Below, piece after piece: positions 31,941 to 39,647 of a DNA stretch of 64,000 bases. Numbering within the stretch: position 1 is the first letter of the stretch; each line of letters starts with the position of its first letter. The notes under the pieces are model-generated. The model saw only the letters and a list, made by a program, of their open reading frames with translations. It searched no databases and was not told the DNA's origin. Source of the DNA: Massilia sp. YIM B02443 (GTDB lineage: Bacteria; Pseudomonadota; Gammaproteobacteria; Burkholderiales; Burkholderiaceae_D). The stretch covers positions 1 to 64,000 of the forward strand of contig NZ_JASNRA010000014.1 of NCBI RefSeq assembly GCF_030411955.1, given 5' to 3'. Both the position numbers and the translations under genes were made by a program.

Positions 31941-33326
31941 ATGAAGATTAAGCTTTCACGCGCGCTGCTGTCCCTGCTGCTGGTGTCCGGCGCGCAGTTC
32001 GCCCATGCGGCAGCTGCAGCAGCGCTGCCGCAGGACCAGCCGAAACCGTACGTGCAGTTCCAGCACGCCGACTGGACCCGCAACGCCACGCTGTATCAGA
32101 TCAACACGCGCCAGTTCACGAAAGAGGGTACGTTCAGGGCCGCCACCGCGCAGCTGCCGCGCCTGAAGGAGCTGGGCGTCGGCATCCTGTGGCTGATGCC
32201 GATCCACCCGATCGGTGAAGTCAAGCGCAAGGGTTCGCTCGGCAGCCCGTACGCGGTGCGCGACTTCCGCGCCGTCAATCCGGAGCTGGGCACGTTGGAA
32301 GATTTCAAAGGCTTTGTCGAGCGCGCCCATGCGCTGGGCATGCGCGTGATCATCGACTGGGTCGGCAACCATACGTCGTGGGACAACCTCTTGATGACCC
32401 AGCACCCGGACTGGTACGCGCGCGACGCCGACGGCAAGCCGCATCCGACCCCGTGGTTCAACTGGGACGACATCATCGACCTCGATTACGGCAAGCCCGA
32501 GCTGCGGCGCTACATGACGGACGCCATGAAGTACTGGGTGCGCGACGCCGGCATCGACGGCTTCCGGGTCGACGCCGCCGGCCTGGTGCCGCAGGACTTC
32601 TGGGACAACGCCAGCCGCGAGCTGCGCGCCATCAAGCCGGTGTTCATGCTGGCCGAATGGGAAAGCCGCGACCTGCACCGCGACGCTTTTGACGCCAGCT
32701 ACGCCTGGACCTGGTGGGACGCGCTGCACGATATCGCCCGGGGCAAGGCCGACGCCACCCGCATGCACGTGTACTACGCCTGGAACGGCAAGTTCTATCC
32801 GCGCCAGGCCTACCGCATGCTGTACACCACCAACCACGACAAGAACGCCTGGGACGGCACCGAGTTCGAGTCGTTCGGGCCGGCAGTGGATGCGGCGATC
32901 GTGTTCAGCTTCGTCAGCGAAGGCATGCCCCTGATTTACAACGGCCAGGAGGCGGGCAACCGCAAGCGCCTGGCGTTCTTCGAGCGCGACCCGATCGAAT
33001 GGCAGGCGTCGCCCTATCTCGACCTGTACAAGAAGCTGGTCGCGCTCAAGAAATCGAACACGGCGCTGTGGAACGGCGAGTTCGGCGCGCCGATGGTGCA
33101 GGTGCCGAACAAGCTGCCGAAGCAGGTGATCAGCTTCGTGCGCGACAACGGCAAGGACAAGGTGTTCGTCGCACTCAATCTGTCGGACAAGCCGGCGAAG
33201 GCGACGTTCGACAAGGCCGTGCACCATGGCGCCTATCGCGACTTCGCAAACGGAGCGCAGGTGACGGTGGATGGCAACAGCAGTTTTGAAATGGCGCCCT
33301 GGAGTTACCGGGTGCTGGTGAAATAA
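31941..33326 (+). CDS. Exported GH13 alpha-amylase family glycosidase
   Basis: A 461-residue secreted enzyme. The signal peptide ends QFAHAA. The GH13 barrel has all four conserved regions: I IDWVGNHTS, II DGFRVDAAG with nucleophile Asp211, III AEWE with acid/base Glu239, and IV TTNHDKN with Asp300. A C-terminal beta domain ends the protein. It should cleave alpha-1,4-glucans or transfer glucosyl units in the periplasm; alpha-glucosidase, neopullulanase and cyclomaltodextrinase activities cannot be separated by eye. It lies six bases after the TonB receptor and 14 bases before the GH97 gene, making a three-gene uptake and digestion operon. Confidence 0.92.
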   Translation: MKIKLSRALLSLLLVSGAQFAHAAAAAALPQDQPKPYVQFQHADWTRNATLYQINTRQFTKEGTFRAATAQLPRLKELGVGILWLMPIHPIGEVKRKGSLGSPYAVRDFRAVNPELGTLEDFKGFVERAHALGMRVIIDWVGNHTSWDNLLMTQHPDWYARDADGKPHPTPWFNWDDIIDLDYGKPELRRYMTDAMKYWVRDAGIDGFRVDAAGLVPQDFWDNASRELRAIKPVFMLAEWESRDLHRDAFDASYAWTWWDALHDIARGKADATRMHVYYAWNGKFYPRQAYRMLYTTNHDKNAWDGTEFESFGPAVDAAIVFSFVSEGMPLIYNGQEAGNRKRLAFFERDPIEWQASPYLDLYKKLVALKKSNTALWNGEFGAPMVQVPNKLPKQVISFVRDNGKDKVFVALNLSDKPAKATFDKAVHHGAYRDFANGAQVTVDGNSSFEMAPWSYRVLVK

Positions 33327-33340
33327 GGAGCAGTCAAGGA

Positions 33341-35407
33341 ATGGGATCGAACATGGCACAGAAATTCATGAGTATTGGCCTCGCGGTGCGCTGCTGCGTG
33401 GCGCTGGGCATGGTGGTCAGCAGCGGCAGCGCGCTGGCCGACCCGAACATGGCGACCGTCGAGTCGCCGGGCAAGGTGCTCAGCGTGTCGGTGCTGGTGG
33501 CGCCGGACGGGCGCCTGTCGTACAAGATCGACCGCAAGGGCGAGCCGGTGATCGCGCCGTCGCGCCTGGGCTTCGTGCTGGCCAGCGACAAGCCGCTCGA
33601 CGCGGGCTTCGCGCTCGAGCGCAACGTGGTCACCGACCATGACGATACCTGGGAGCAGCCGTGGGGCGAGCGCCGCCAGGTGCGCAACCACTACCGCCAG
33701 ATGCGCGTCGACGTCAAGAAGAACGACGGCCGCCGCCTGGCGATCGTGTTCCGCGTGTTCGACGACGGCGTCGGCTTCCGCTACGAATTCCCGAAACAGG
33801 CCAATAACCGCGCGCTGCACATCGCCGACGAGCTGACCGAGTTCGTGGTGGCCAAGCCGGCCACCGCCTGGTGGCAGCAGGCCGGCGAAGTCTGGGCGCT
33901 GGAATACCCGATCCAGAAGTCGCCGCTGCGCGAAGTCGGCATGGCGAATACCCCGATGACGGTCAAGATGGACAACGGCACCCACATCGCCTTCCACGAA
34001 GCGGCGCTGGTGGACTACGCCTCGATGTGGCTGCGCCGGGTCGAAGGCCAGCGCCTGCGCGCGCACCTGACGCCATCCGCCAACGGCGCGCCGGTGGTGC
34101 GCAGCGGCGCCTTCACCACGCCATGGCGCACCATGCAGATCGCGGATAATGCGGCCGGCCTGTACATGTCCGACCTGGTGCTGAACCTGAACGAGCCGAA
34201 CAAGCTGGGCGACGTCTCGTGGGTCAAGCCGTCCAAGTACGTCGGCGTGTGGTGGGACATGCACCTGGAAACCAAGTCGTGGGCCAACGGTCCGAAGCTG
34301 GGCGCGACCACCGAATACACCAAGCGCTACATCGACTTCGCGGCGAAGAACGGCTTCCGCGGCGTGCTGGTCGAGGGCTGGAATCCGGGCTGGGACAGCG
34401 ACTGGGCCGGCAACGGCGCCGACATGGACTTCACGAAGTCGAATCCACACTTCGACCTGCCGGCGCTGGCCGCCTACGGCAAGCAGCGCGGCGTGCACAT
34501 CATCGGCCACCACGAGACCGGCGGCAATATCGCCCACTACGAGAAGCAGCTCGACGCGGCCCTCAAGCTGTATGCCAGGAACGGCGTGGACAGCATCAAG
34601 ACCGGCTACGTGACCGACGGCGGCGCGGCCCAGTTCATGGGCAAGAACGGCAAGATCCACTTCGGCTATACCGACTCGCAAGAGGGCGTGCGCCACTACC
34701 AGAAAGTGATCGAGGAAGCGGCGCGCTACAAGATCGCAATCAACACCCACGAACCGGTGAAAGATACGGGCCTGCGCCGCACCTACCCGAACTGGATCTC
34801 GCGCGAAGGCGCGCGCGGCGTCGAGTACAACGCCTGGGGCGAGCCGCCGAACACCGTGGACCACGAAGCCAATATCGTGTTCACCCGCATGCTGAGCGGC
34901 CCGCTCGACTACACGCCGGGCATCCTGAGCCTGGAGGGCAAGAACAAGAAGCCGTTCAACTCGACCCAGGCCAAGCAGCTGGCCAACTTCGTGCTGATCT
35001 ACTCGCCGGTGGTGATGGCGGCCGACCTGATCGAACATTACGAGCGCTATCCGGGCGCGTTCAAGTTCATCCAGGACGTGCCGACCGACTGGGAAGACAC
35101 CCGCGTGCTGCACGGCGAAGTGGGCGAGTACGCGACCATCGCGCGCAAGGACCGTCATTCGGACGCCTGGTACGTGGGCTCGGTCACCGACGGCAATGCG
35201 CGCGTGCTGGACATGCCGCTGTCGTTCCTGGACCAGGGCAAGACCTATGTGGCCGAGATCTACCGCGACGGCGACGATGCCGACTACCGCACCGAGAAGC
35301 GTTTTTCGCTGGCGATCGAGAAGCGTAACGTGACGGCGGCCGACACGCTCAAGCTGAAGCTGGCGCCGGGGGGCGGGCAGGCGATCCGCCTGGTGCCGGT
35401 GAAGTAA
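33341..35407 (+). CDS. GH97 family alpha-glucosidase, SusB type (inverting)
   Basis: A 688-residue exported enzyme with a signal peptide ending GSALA. The GH97 N-terminal beta-sandwich precedes the barrel (PSKYVGVWWDMHLETKSWA, KNGFRGVLVEGWNPGWD). Glutamates that match the SusB set are seen in HHET (Glu392), THEPVKDTGLRRTYPN (Glu471) and GVEYN (Glu495). The 24-residue spacing of the last two equals SusB Glu508/Glu532, which fits the inverting alpha-glucosidase class rather than the retaining galactosidase class. It ends the starch operon after the TonB receptor and GH13 genes and should release glucose from the non-reducing ends of maltooligosaccharides. Confidence 0.93.
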   Translation: MGSNMAQKFMSIGLAVRCCVALGMVVSSGSALADPNMATVESPGKVLSVSVLVAPDGRLSYKIDRKGEPVIAPSRLGFVLASDKPLDAGFALERNVVTDHDDTWEQPWGERRQVRNHYRQMRVDVKKNDGRRLAIVFRVFDDGVGFRYEFPKQANNRALHIADELTEFVVAKPATAWWQQAGEVWALEYPIQKSPLREVGMANTPMTVKMDNGTHIAFHEAALVDYASMWLRRVEGQRLRAHLTPSANGAPVVRSGAFTTPWRTMQIADNAAGLYMSDLVLNLNEPNKLGDVSWVKPSKYVGVWWDMHLETKSWANGPKLGATTEYTKRYIDFAAKNGFRGVLVEGWNPGWDSDWAGNGADMDFTKSNPHFDLPALAAYGKQRGVHIIGHHETGGNIAHYEKQLDAALKLYARNGVDSIKTGYVTDGGAAQFMGKNGKIHFGYTDSQEGVRHYQKVIEEAARYKIAINTHEPVKDTGLRRTYPNWISREGARGVEYNAWGEPPNTVDHEANIVFTRMLSGPLDYTPGILSLEGKNKKPFNSTQAKQLANFVLIYSPVVMAADLIEHYERYPGAFKFIQDVPTDWEDTRVLHGEVGEYATIARKDRHSDAWYVGSVTDGNARVLDMPLSFLDQGKTYVAEIYRDGDDADYRTEKRFSLAIEKRNVTAADTLKLKLAPGGGQAIRLVPVK

Positions 35408-35450
35408 GCATTTCCGACAGAGTCATAGCGTAGCTCCGTCACCCTCAACA

Positions 35451-35555
35451 CCGTCATTCCCGCGCAGGCGGGAATCCAAGTTTTACGCACTCCACTAGCG
35501 TTGATCGCAGTGGCCGTTCGTCGAACTTAGATTCCCGCCTGCGCGGGAATGACGG
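35451..35555. repeat. Palindromic intergenic repeat, copy 3
   Basis: Arms 35451-35482 (CCGTCATTCCCGCGCAGGCG, then GGAATCCAAGTT) and 35524-35555 are near-perfect reverse complements around a 41-base middle (TTACGCACTCCACTAGCG... AGTGGCCG). The middle is clearly related to copy 1. It sits between the starch operon and the MFS gene. Confidence 0.85.
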
Positions 35556-35657
35556 TTTTGGGGCTGGTGGCTCCGGGCTGCGCCGCACCTGTTGCGGCAA
35601 AATGGACTATCCTGTCGGACTGTCCATTTTGACCCGGCATGATTCGCACGCCTCACC

Positions 35658-36857
35658 ATGTCCACACAAAGTACCGTTTCCACCCCCGCCGCATCCGGCA
35701 CCGTGATGCAAATCCTGTTCTCGGTCGCCTTCGTCCACCTGCTCAACGACTGCGTCCAGGCTGTCCTGCCGTCGATCTACCCGCTGCTGAAGCACGAATT
35801 CGCCCTCAGCTTCACCCAGGTCGGCCTGATCACCCTGACCTTCCAGTGCACCGCCTCGCTGCTGCAGCCCTGGATCGGCCTGTACACCGACAAGCGCCCG
35901 ATCCCGTTCCTGCTGCCGGTCGGGATGTGCGTCACCCTGGCGGGCGTCGGCCTGCTGGCGTACGCCAACAGCTTCGCGACGCTCCTGATCGCGGCCGGCA
36001 TGATCGGCGTCGGTTCCTCGACCTTCCACCCGGAAGCCTCGCGCGTGGCGCGCCTGGCCTCGGGCGGGCGCTTCGGCTTCGCCCAGTCGCTTTTCCAGGT
36101 CGGCGGCAACCTCGGTTCGGCCCTCGGTCCGCTGCTGGCCGCGGCGATCGTGGTCGGCCGCGGCCAGGGCAGGATCGCCTGGTTCATGCTGCTGGTGCTG
36201 GTGGCCGTCGCGGTGCTGATCGGCGTGAGCCGCTGGTACGGCAACCACCTGCAGAACATGGTCAAGAAGGCCGCGGCGCACGCCGGCCCGGCGCTGCCGC
36301 GCCACAAGGTATGGCAGGCGCTGGGCGTGCTGGCGCTGCTGGTGTTCTCCAAGTACATCTACATGGCCAGCCTGCAGAGCTATTACACCTTCTACCTGAT
36401 CGACAAGTTCCACCTGCCGGTCGGCACCGCCCAGCTGTACCTGTTCCTGTTCCTGGCCTCGGTCGCGGCAGGGACCTTTGCCGGCGGCCCGATCGGCGAC
36501 AAGATCGGCCGCAAGCGCGTGATCTGGTTCTCGATCCTGGGAGCGGCGCCGTTCACCATCGCGCTGCCGTTCGCCAACCTGTTCTGGACCGGCGTGTTGT
36601 CGGTGCTGATCGGGCTGGTGATGTCGTCGGCCTTCTCGGCCATCGTGGTCTTCGCGCAGGAGCTGGTGCCGGGCAAGGTCGGCATGATCTCGGGGATCTT
36701 CTTCGGCCTGATGTTCGGCATCAGCGGCATCGGCGCGGCGGCCATGGGCCACATCGCCGACATCCACGGCATCGACCAGGTGTACCGCATCGCCTCGTTC
36801 CTGCCGCTGCTGGGCATCATGGCGGCGCTGCTGCCGAAGATGGATCAGGCGCGCTAG
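35658..36857 (+). CDS. fsr: MFS transporter, fosmidomycin-resistance (Fsr) type
   Basis: A 399-residue major facilitator of the Fsr family. The family opening VAFVHLLNDCVQAVLPSIYP, the FQCTASLLQPWIGLYTDKRP loop and GVGSSTFHPEASRVARLASG are diagnostic, with GGPIGDKIGRKRVIW between the two halves. In E. coli Fsr exports fosmidomycin; the natural substrate is unknown. It is a single gene. Its stop overlaps the convergent GNAT stop by three bases (CTAG), so there is no room for a separate terminator. Confidence 0.88.
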   Translation: MSTQSTVSTPAASGTVMQILFSVAFVHLLNDCVQAVLPSIYPLLKHEFALSFTQVGLITLTFQCTASLLQPWIGLYTDKRPIPFLLPVGMCVTLAGVGLLAYANSFATLLIAAGMIGVGSSTFHPEASRVARLASGGRFGFAQSLFQVGGNLGSALGPLLAAAIVVGRGQGRIAWFMLLVLVAVAVLIGVSRWYGNHLQNMVKKAAAHAGPALPRHKVWQALGVLALLVFSKYIYMASLQSYYTFYLIDKFHLPVGTAQLYLFLFLASVAAGTFAGGPIGDKIGRKRVIWFSILGAAPFTIALPFANLFWTGVLSVLIGLVMSSAFSAIVVFAQELVPGKVGMISGIFFGLMFGISGIGAAAMGHIADIHGIDQVYRIASFLPLLGIMAALLPKMDQAR

Positions 36858-37504
36858 CCGGGAATCACGATGGTCGAATAGGCGCAGCGCACGGACCAGC
36901 CCAGCGTACTGTAGAGGGCGCGGCCGTCGTCGCTGGCGACCAGCACCCTGGTCGCTTGCGGCGAACGCTGCTCGGCGCCCAGGGCCGCCATCAGTGCGCG
37001 GCCCAGTCCGCGCCGCCGGTGGCCCGGATCGACGGCGATACGGTCGAACACGAATGCGCCGCCATGCTCGGCAGCGTATCCGCTGGCAGCGATCCGGCCA
37101 TCGTCCGCATGGATGGACACGGCGATGGCGCCGCCCTGGCGCGCGAGCGCCAGGCGGTATGCCGGGTCCAGCGCCAGCGGCGGCTGCCGGAAAACGTCCT
37201 GGGTCATGAGGTAGGCGCGCGGCTGCAGCTCCCATCCCGCCGGCGCCAGCGACAGCAGCCGTTCACCCGGACCGCACATCTTGATGAAGTGGCGCGGCGT
37301 GCGGATCGCTGCCGCCAGCTCGCCGATGCGCGGGTCCGGCCCGGCGAATACATGCCGGCTCGCTTCGTCCGGCCGCCCGGTATCGACCCGCATGCCGCCA
37401 TGGGCCGGCACCGGCAACGGCAGGCCGCGTGCCACCGAGCGCGCGGCGAGCCAGCCCCACAGAAGTTCGGGGGAGGCTTGGGCTGATTCGAATTGTCCGG
37501 TCAC
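36854..37504 (-). CDS. GNAT family N-acetyltransferase
   Basis: A 216-residue cytosolic acetyltransferase. The acetyl-CoA site is VDPGHRRRGLGRALMAAL (motif A, residues about 165-180), preceded by the strand GAFVFDRIAV and followed by TRVLVASDDGRALYSTLGW, the classic end of the fold. The N-terminal 110 residues are a less typical extension (HFIKMCGPGERLLSL). GTG 37504 is chosen because GGAG lies seven bases upstream and the longer reading has no ribosome site. The substrate is unknown. Confidence 0.78.
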   Translation of the reverse strand: MTGQFESAQASPELLWGWLAARSVARGLPLPVPAHGGMRVDTGRPDEASRHVFAGPDPRIGELAAAIRTPRHFIKMCGPGERLLSLAPAGWELQPRAYLMTQDVFRQPPLALDPAYRLALARQGGAIAVSIHADDGRIAASGYAAEHGGAFVFDRIAVDPGHRRRGLGRALMAALGAEQRSPQATRVLVASDDGRALYSTLGWSVRCAYSTIVIPG

Positions 37505-37663
37505 GGCAAGTCTCCATCGATGGTCGGTCGTTGCGCCAATCTTCGACTGTACACGGCATCGGCGCGCGCCGGCCGATCGACCGCGCATTTCATCCACCGC
37601 GGGTCGAGCACCGCTGTCCGGGTGCCGTTATCATGCTGGCATCCCGACCATATGAGGCGCCCG

Positions 37664-38530
37664 ATGAACCCGAACCAGCCCACCGACTTTGCCCAGCAGC
37701 TCTGCACCATCGAGCGCATCGCCGCCTTCGACGACGCCGGCCAGGGCGGCAACCCGGCCGGGGTCTGGATCGGCGCCAGCCTGCCGTCCGCCGCCGAGAT
37801 GGGGCGCCTGGCGCATGCGGTCGGCTTTTCCGAGACCGCCTTCGCTGCGCCTGAAGGAGAAAGTTGGCGCGTTCGCTACTTCTCGCCCGAATCCGAAGTC
37901 CCATTCTGCGGCCACGCCACCATCGCCCTCGGCGCCGCGCTGGCGCGCAAGCATGGCGACGGGCGCTATGCCCTGCAGCTGAACGCGGCGGCGATCACGG
38001 TAGAAGGCCGGGTCGATGGCGCGCGTGTACTGGCGGCGCTGCAGTCGCCGCCGACCCGCAGCACGGCCGCATCCGCCGACCTGGTCGAGGCCGCGCTGGC
38101 GCTGTTCGGCTATGCAGCGGCCGATCTCGACCCGCGCATCCCGCCGGCGCTGGCCCATGGCGGCGCCGACCACCTGGTGCTGGCGCTGTCGAGCCGCGCG
38201 GCGCTGGCGGCGATGCGCTACGAGCTGGAAGCGGGGCGCGCGCTGATGGCGCGCTACGGCCTGGTGACGATCGTGCTGGCCTGGGCCGAGCACGCACAGC
38301 TGTTTCATACGCGTAACCCGTTCGCCTCCGGCGGCGTCTATGAGGACCCGGCCACCGGCGCCGGCACCGCGGCGCTGGCCGGCTACCTGCGCGACATCGG
38401 CTGGCCGCACGGCGGACGGATCGAAGTGGTGCAGGGCGAGGACATGGGCATGCGCTCCCGTTTGACGGCCGAGATCGGCAGCGAAGCCGGCGCGTCCATC
38501 CGCGTGTCGGGTTCGGCGCGCATGATGTGA
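37664..38530 (+). CDS. PhzF family isomerase/epimerase-like protein
   Basis: A 288-residue protein of the PhzF fold (two diaminopimelate-epimerase-like halves). Early landmarks are FDDAGQGGNPAGVWIG, with the catalytic-region FSETAFA (Glu in place), and RYFSPESEVPFCGHATIALG. The late landmark is ENPFASGGVY-like RNPFASGGVYEDPATGAGTAALAGYL. This is a general PhzF homologue: no phenazine genes are nearby, so a housekeeping or detoxifying isomerase role is more likely. ATG 37664 has GAGG in front; an in-frame ATG at 37652 is possible. Confidence 0.88.
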   Translation: MNPNQPTDFAQQLCTIERIAAFDDAGQGGNPAGVWIGASLPSAAEMGRLAHAVGFSETAFAAPEGESWRVRYFSPESEVPFCGHATIALGAALARKHGDGRYALQLNAAAITVEGRVDGARVLAALQSPPTRSTAASADLVEAALALFGYAAADLDPRIPPALAHGGADHLVLALSSRAALAAMRYELEAGRALMARYGLVTIVLAWAEHAQLFHTRNPFASGGVYEDPATGAGTAALAGYLRDIGWPHGGRIEVVQGEDMGMRSRLTAEIGSEAGASIRVSGSARMM

Positions 38531-38696
38531 CAGGCGCGTGTTGCAGCCAGGTTAACGCGGGACGCCGCGCCCGCATAACCAGGCTGTCGGATCCGATTGG
38601 AACACTTGGTATTTGCTACTCGGCAGCCGTATTGATGAGCATTAAATAGAAGGCAAAAAGCACGCTTACTCAGCAGTTCGATTCGCCATGGCCGGA

Positions 38697-38729
38697 TTGA
38701 TAATTTGTCCCAGACAAACCCATTATCAA
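38697..38729. promoter_or_regulatory. Nested inverted repeat before the FeeM-like gene
   Basis: TTGATAA (38697-38703) pairs with TTATCAA (38723-38729), and inside it TTTGTC-CCA-GACAAA forms a second perfect 6-base dyad. The whole lies 10 bases before the Shine-Dalgarno (AGGAG) of the FeeM-like gene. It could be an operator for a dimeric regulator or an mRNA hairpin controlling ribosome entry. Confidence 0.5.
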
Positions 38730-38751
38730 ATCTTTATTCAGGAGTACCGCC

Positions 38752-39537
38752 ATGGAGCTGTTTCCAGCAGCCGTGTTCAACCCACCCAAAGCGTCCCGCT
38801 CGCGTACTGCGCGCGAAGCCGCTGCGGGACGTAGCGTCGAACGCCTGCCGTTCACCGTCCGCCGGGTCGAGACCGAAGCGGATCTGCTGAAGGCCGTGCG
38901 CGTGCGCCACGCCGCCTATGCTCGCCACGTGCCCGAGTTCGCCCGCAGCCTGGCGCAGCCGGAGGCCGCCGACTACGACGCCGACACCATCGTGCTGCTC
39001 GCCGAATCCAAGCTCGACGGCACGCCGATCGGCAGCACCCGCATCCGCACCAACCTCTACCGTCCGCTGGGCGTGGAAGAATCGGTGACCCTGCCCGACT
39101 GGCTGCAGGGCAAGCGCCTGGTCGAAGCCACGCGCCTGGGCATCGACGAAGGCCGGGTCGGCCGCATGGTCAAGATCGCGCTGGTCAAGGCCTGCTTTAT
39201 GTATTGCGAAGACAACGCGATCGACTACTCGGTGGCCACCGGCCGCTCGCCGGTCGACCGCCAGTACCAGCAGCTGATGTTCGTCGACGTGTTCCCGGAA
39301 CAGGGCATGGTGCCGCTGCGCCACGTCGGCAACCTGCCGCACCGCGTGATGGCGTTCGAGATCGCTACCTTCCAGCAGCGCTGGCTGGAGGCGCGTCACC
39401 CGATGCTGAATTTCTTCTTCAACACTCACCATCCGGACATCGACATCGGTCCGGCCGCGCCGCCGCCGAGCCTGATCGTGCCGCGCAGGACCGAGCTGCA
39501 AGCCGCTCAAAACCGTTGTGAAATGGCCGTAGCCTGA
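38752..39537 (+). CDS. FeeM-like N-acyl amino acid synthase (GNAT fold)
   Basis: A 261-residue soluble protein resembling FeeM-type N-acyl amino acid synthases, a GNAT-fold group related to acyl-homoserine lactone synthases. Recognisable parts are the VRRVETEADLLKAVRVRHAAYARHV-like N-terminal helix, GTPIGSTRIRTN and the long VEATRLGIDEGRVGRMVKIA strand-helix. YSVATGRSPVDRQYQQLMF and GMVPLRHVGNLPHRVMAFEI follow. FeeM enzymes join acyl groups from acyl carrier protein to amino acids such as tyrosine; the product here is unknown. AGGAGTACCGCC precedes ATG 38752. The next gene, 110 bases on, encodes a membrane GGDEF/EAL protein. An exosortase-associated acyltransferase is an alternative family. 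Confidence 0.75.
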   Translation: MELFPAAVFNPPKASRSRTAREAAAGRSVERLPFTVRRVETEADLLKAVRVRHAAYARHVPEFARSLAQPEAADYDADTIVLLAESKLDGTPIGSTRIRTNLYRPLGVEESVTLPDWLQGKRLVEATRLGIDEGRVGRMVKIALVKACFMYCEDNAIDYSVATGRSPVDRQYQQLMFVDVFPEQGMVPLRHVGNLPHRVMAFEIATFQQRWLEARHPMLNFFFNTHHPDIDIGPAAPPPSLIVPRRTELQAAQNRCEMAVA

Positions 39538-39647
39538 GCATTTATTGCATGACGGCATCAGGCTAAAGCTGTATCCTTGTGCTTTACTGGCCGTCGCACT
39601 GCCTCCAGCATGTGCGCGGCAGCCGCAAGTTTGCCTCGAAGCCGTCT

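Noticed and set aside
33305..35158. Long minus-strand open frame opposite GH97
   Set aside because: Shadow of an enzyme with intact catalytic residues; His/Arg/Val-rich translation without domain pattern.
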